The position numbers and the translations under genes were made by a program. DNA of 64,000 nt from Pseudomonas sp. M30-35 (GTDB lineage Bacteria > Pseudomonadota > Gammaproteobacteria > Pseudomonadales > Pseudomonadaceae). Within the stretch, counting starts at the first letter, position 1. Each line of letters opens with the position of its first letter. Shown here one piece after another: positions 63,800-64,000 of this stretch. The stretch spans positions 2,170,001-2,234,000 of the forward strand of contig NZ_CP020892.1 in NCBI RefSeq assembly GCF_002163625.1, written 5' to 3'. A model generated the notes under the pieces. The model had not been told where the DNA came from, made no database searches, and saw nothing but the letters and a program-made list of their open reading frames with translations.

Positions 63800-64000
63800 A
63801 TGCTTGAGCAAGACAATCAGCAGTGGGGCTTGGTCCATGCCTATGTACTGGACGGCAGTGGCGGAGGGCGGCCAGTCACACATGCTGAACTAGCCGACTT
63901 GGTTTTGGCTGAGTCAGAAAGCCTGTGGCTGCACTGGGATCGTAGTCACCCGGAGACGCAGAAATGGTTACGCACAGAAAGCGGGCTCAATGAGTTCGTG
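63800..64000 (+). CDS. zntB: CorA-family divalent cation transporter (ZntB/CmaX-like), partial
   Basis: The first 67 codons are present before the right edge (MLEQDNQQWGLVHAYVLDGSGGG..., then SLWLHWDRSHPETQKWLRTES). This matches the cytoplasmic N-terminus of the ZntB branch of CorA transporters; membrane helices with the GxN motif would lie beyond the window. GGGAG precedes ATG 63800. The order rraA-cmaX is that of P. aeruginosa, where cmaX, crfX, cmpX and sigX follow. Confidence 0.85.
   Translation, partial: MLEQDNQQWGLVHAYVLDGSGGGRPVTHAELADLVLAESESLWLHWDRSHPETQKWLRTESGLNEFV

Overview
The window comes from a Pseudomonas chromosome. Evidence is the gene content and order: tig-clpP-clpX-lon-hupB-tRNA-Asp-ppiD, then a tpm/htpX/alaA/gpx/ospR/sagS block, then DAHP synthase-panE-usp-cysB-cysH-thrH-pabB, and finally ppsR/ppsA-hydrolase-rraA-zntB. 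From memory these match runs PA1800-1805, PA2822-2833 and PA1750-1773 of P. aeruginosa, here brought together in one stretch. Codon choice is only moderately GC-rich by eye, so a Pseudomonas less GC-rich than P. aeruginosa is likely.

Region 1 (1-10622) is one end of a P2-family prophage, closest in layout to phage phiCTX. Lysis genes (two holins, a muramidase) and gpX, L, M, N and O are on the minus strand. The terminase P and portal Q diverge onto the plus strand. Beyond Q come a possible structured RNA, a Dam-type methylase, a likely cos site, a cluster of about ten GGTAATT/AATTACC repeats (probable integrase arm sites) and a 26-base tRNA-Leu 3' end, the probable attachment core. No integrase lies on this side. 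The rest of the phage runs off the left edge.

Region 2 (about 10.6-37.4 kb) is core chromosome: protein folding and proteolysis (trigger factor, ClpXP, Lon, PpiD, HtpX), nucleoid protein HU, oxidative-stress genes (gpx with its regulator ospR, msrC), the hybrid kinase SagS, and sulfur, aromatic and folate metabolism (cysB, cysH, DAHP synthase, pabB, panE).

Region 3 (37.5-48.4 kb) is the most interesting part. Two tandem 907-residue MalT-like LuxR regulators are followed by a five-gene exported operon: a small secreted FilA-like protein, a stand-alone C39 peptidase, a beta-barrel with an N-terminal helical segment, a FadL-like barrel and a periplasmic protein with three Y-x-T-W-[IV]-D repeats. 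This resembles the putative Fil system of Acinetobacter and, in its set of parts, the Fap amyloid secretion system. A 13-bp inverted repeat precedes the operon.

Region 4 (48.4-51.5 kb) holds a conserved trio: a RimK-like ATP-grasp ligase, an inactive transglutaminase fused to a membrane domain, and a periplasmic retropepsin-like protein with a DTGA motif (usually misnamed a zinc protease). Region 5 (51.7-58.5 kb) is the 2-methylcitrate cycle for propionate use: GntR regulator-prpB-prpC-acnD-prpF, with an ATTGTCGACAAT palindrome upstream. Region 6 (58.6-64 kb) has divergent ppsR/ppsA controlling PEP synthesis, an alpha/beta hydrolase, rraA and the start of a CorA-type transporter cut by the right edge.
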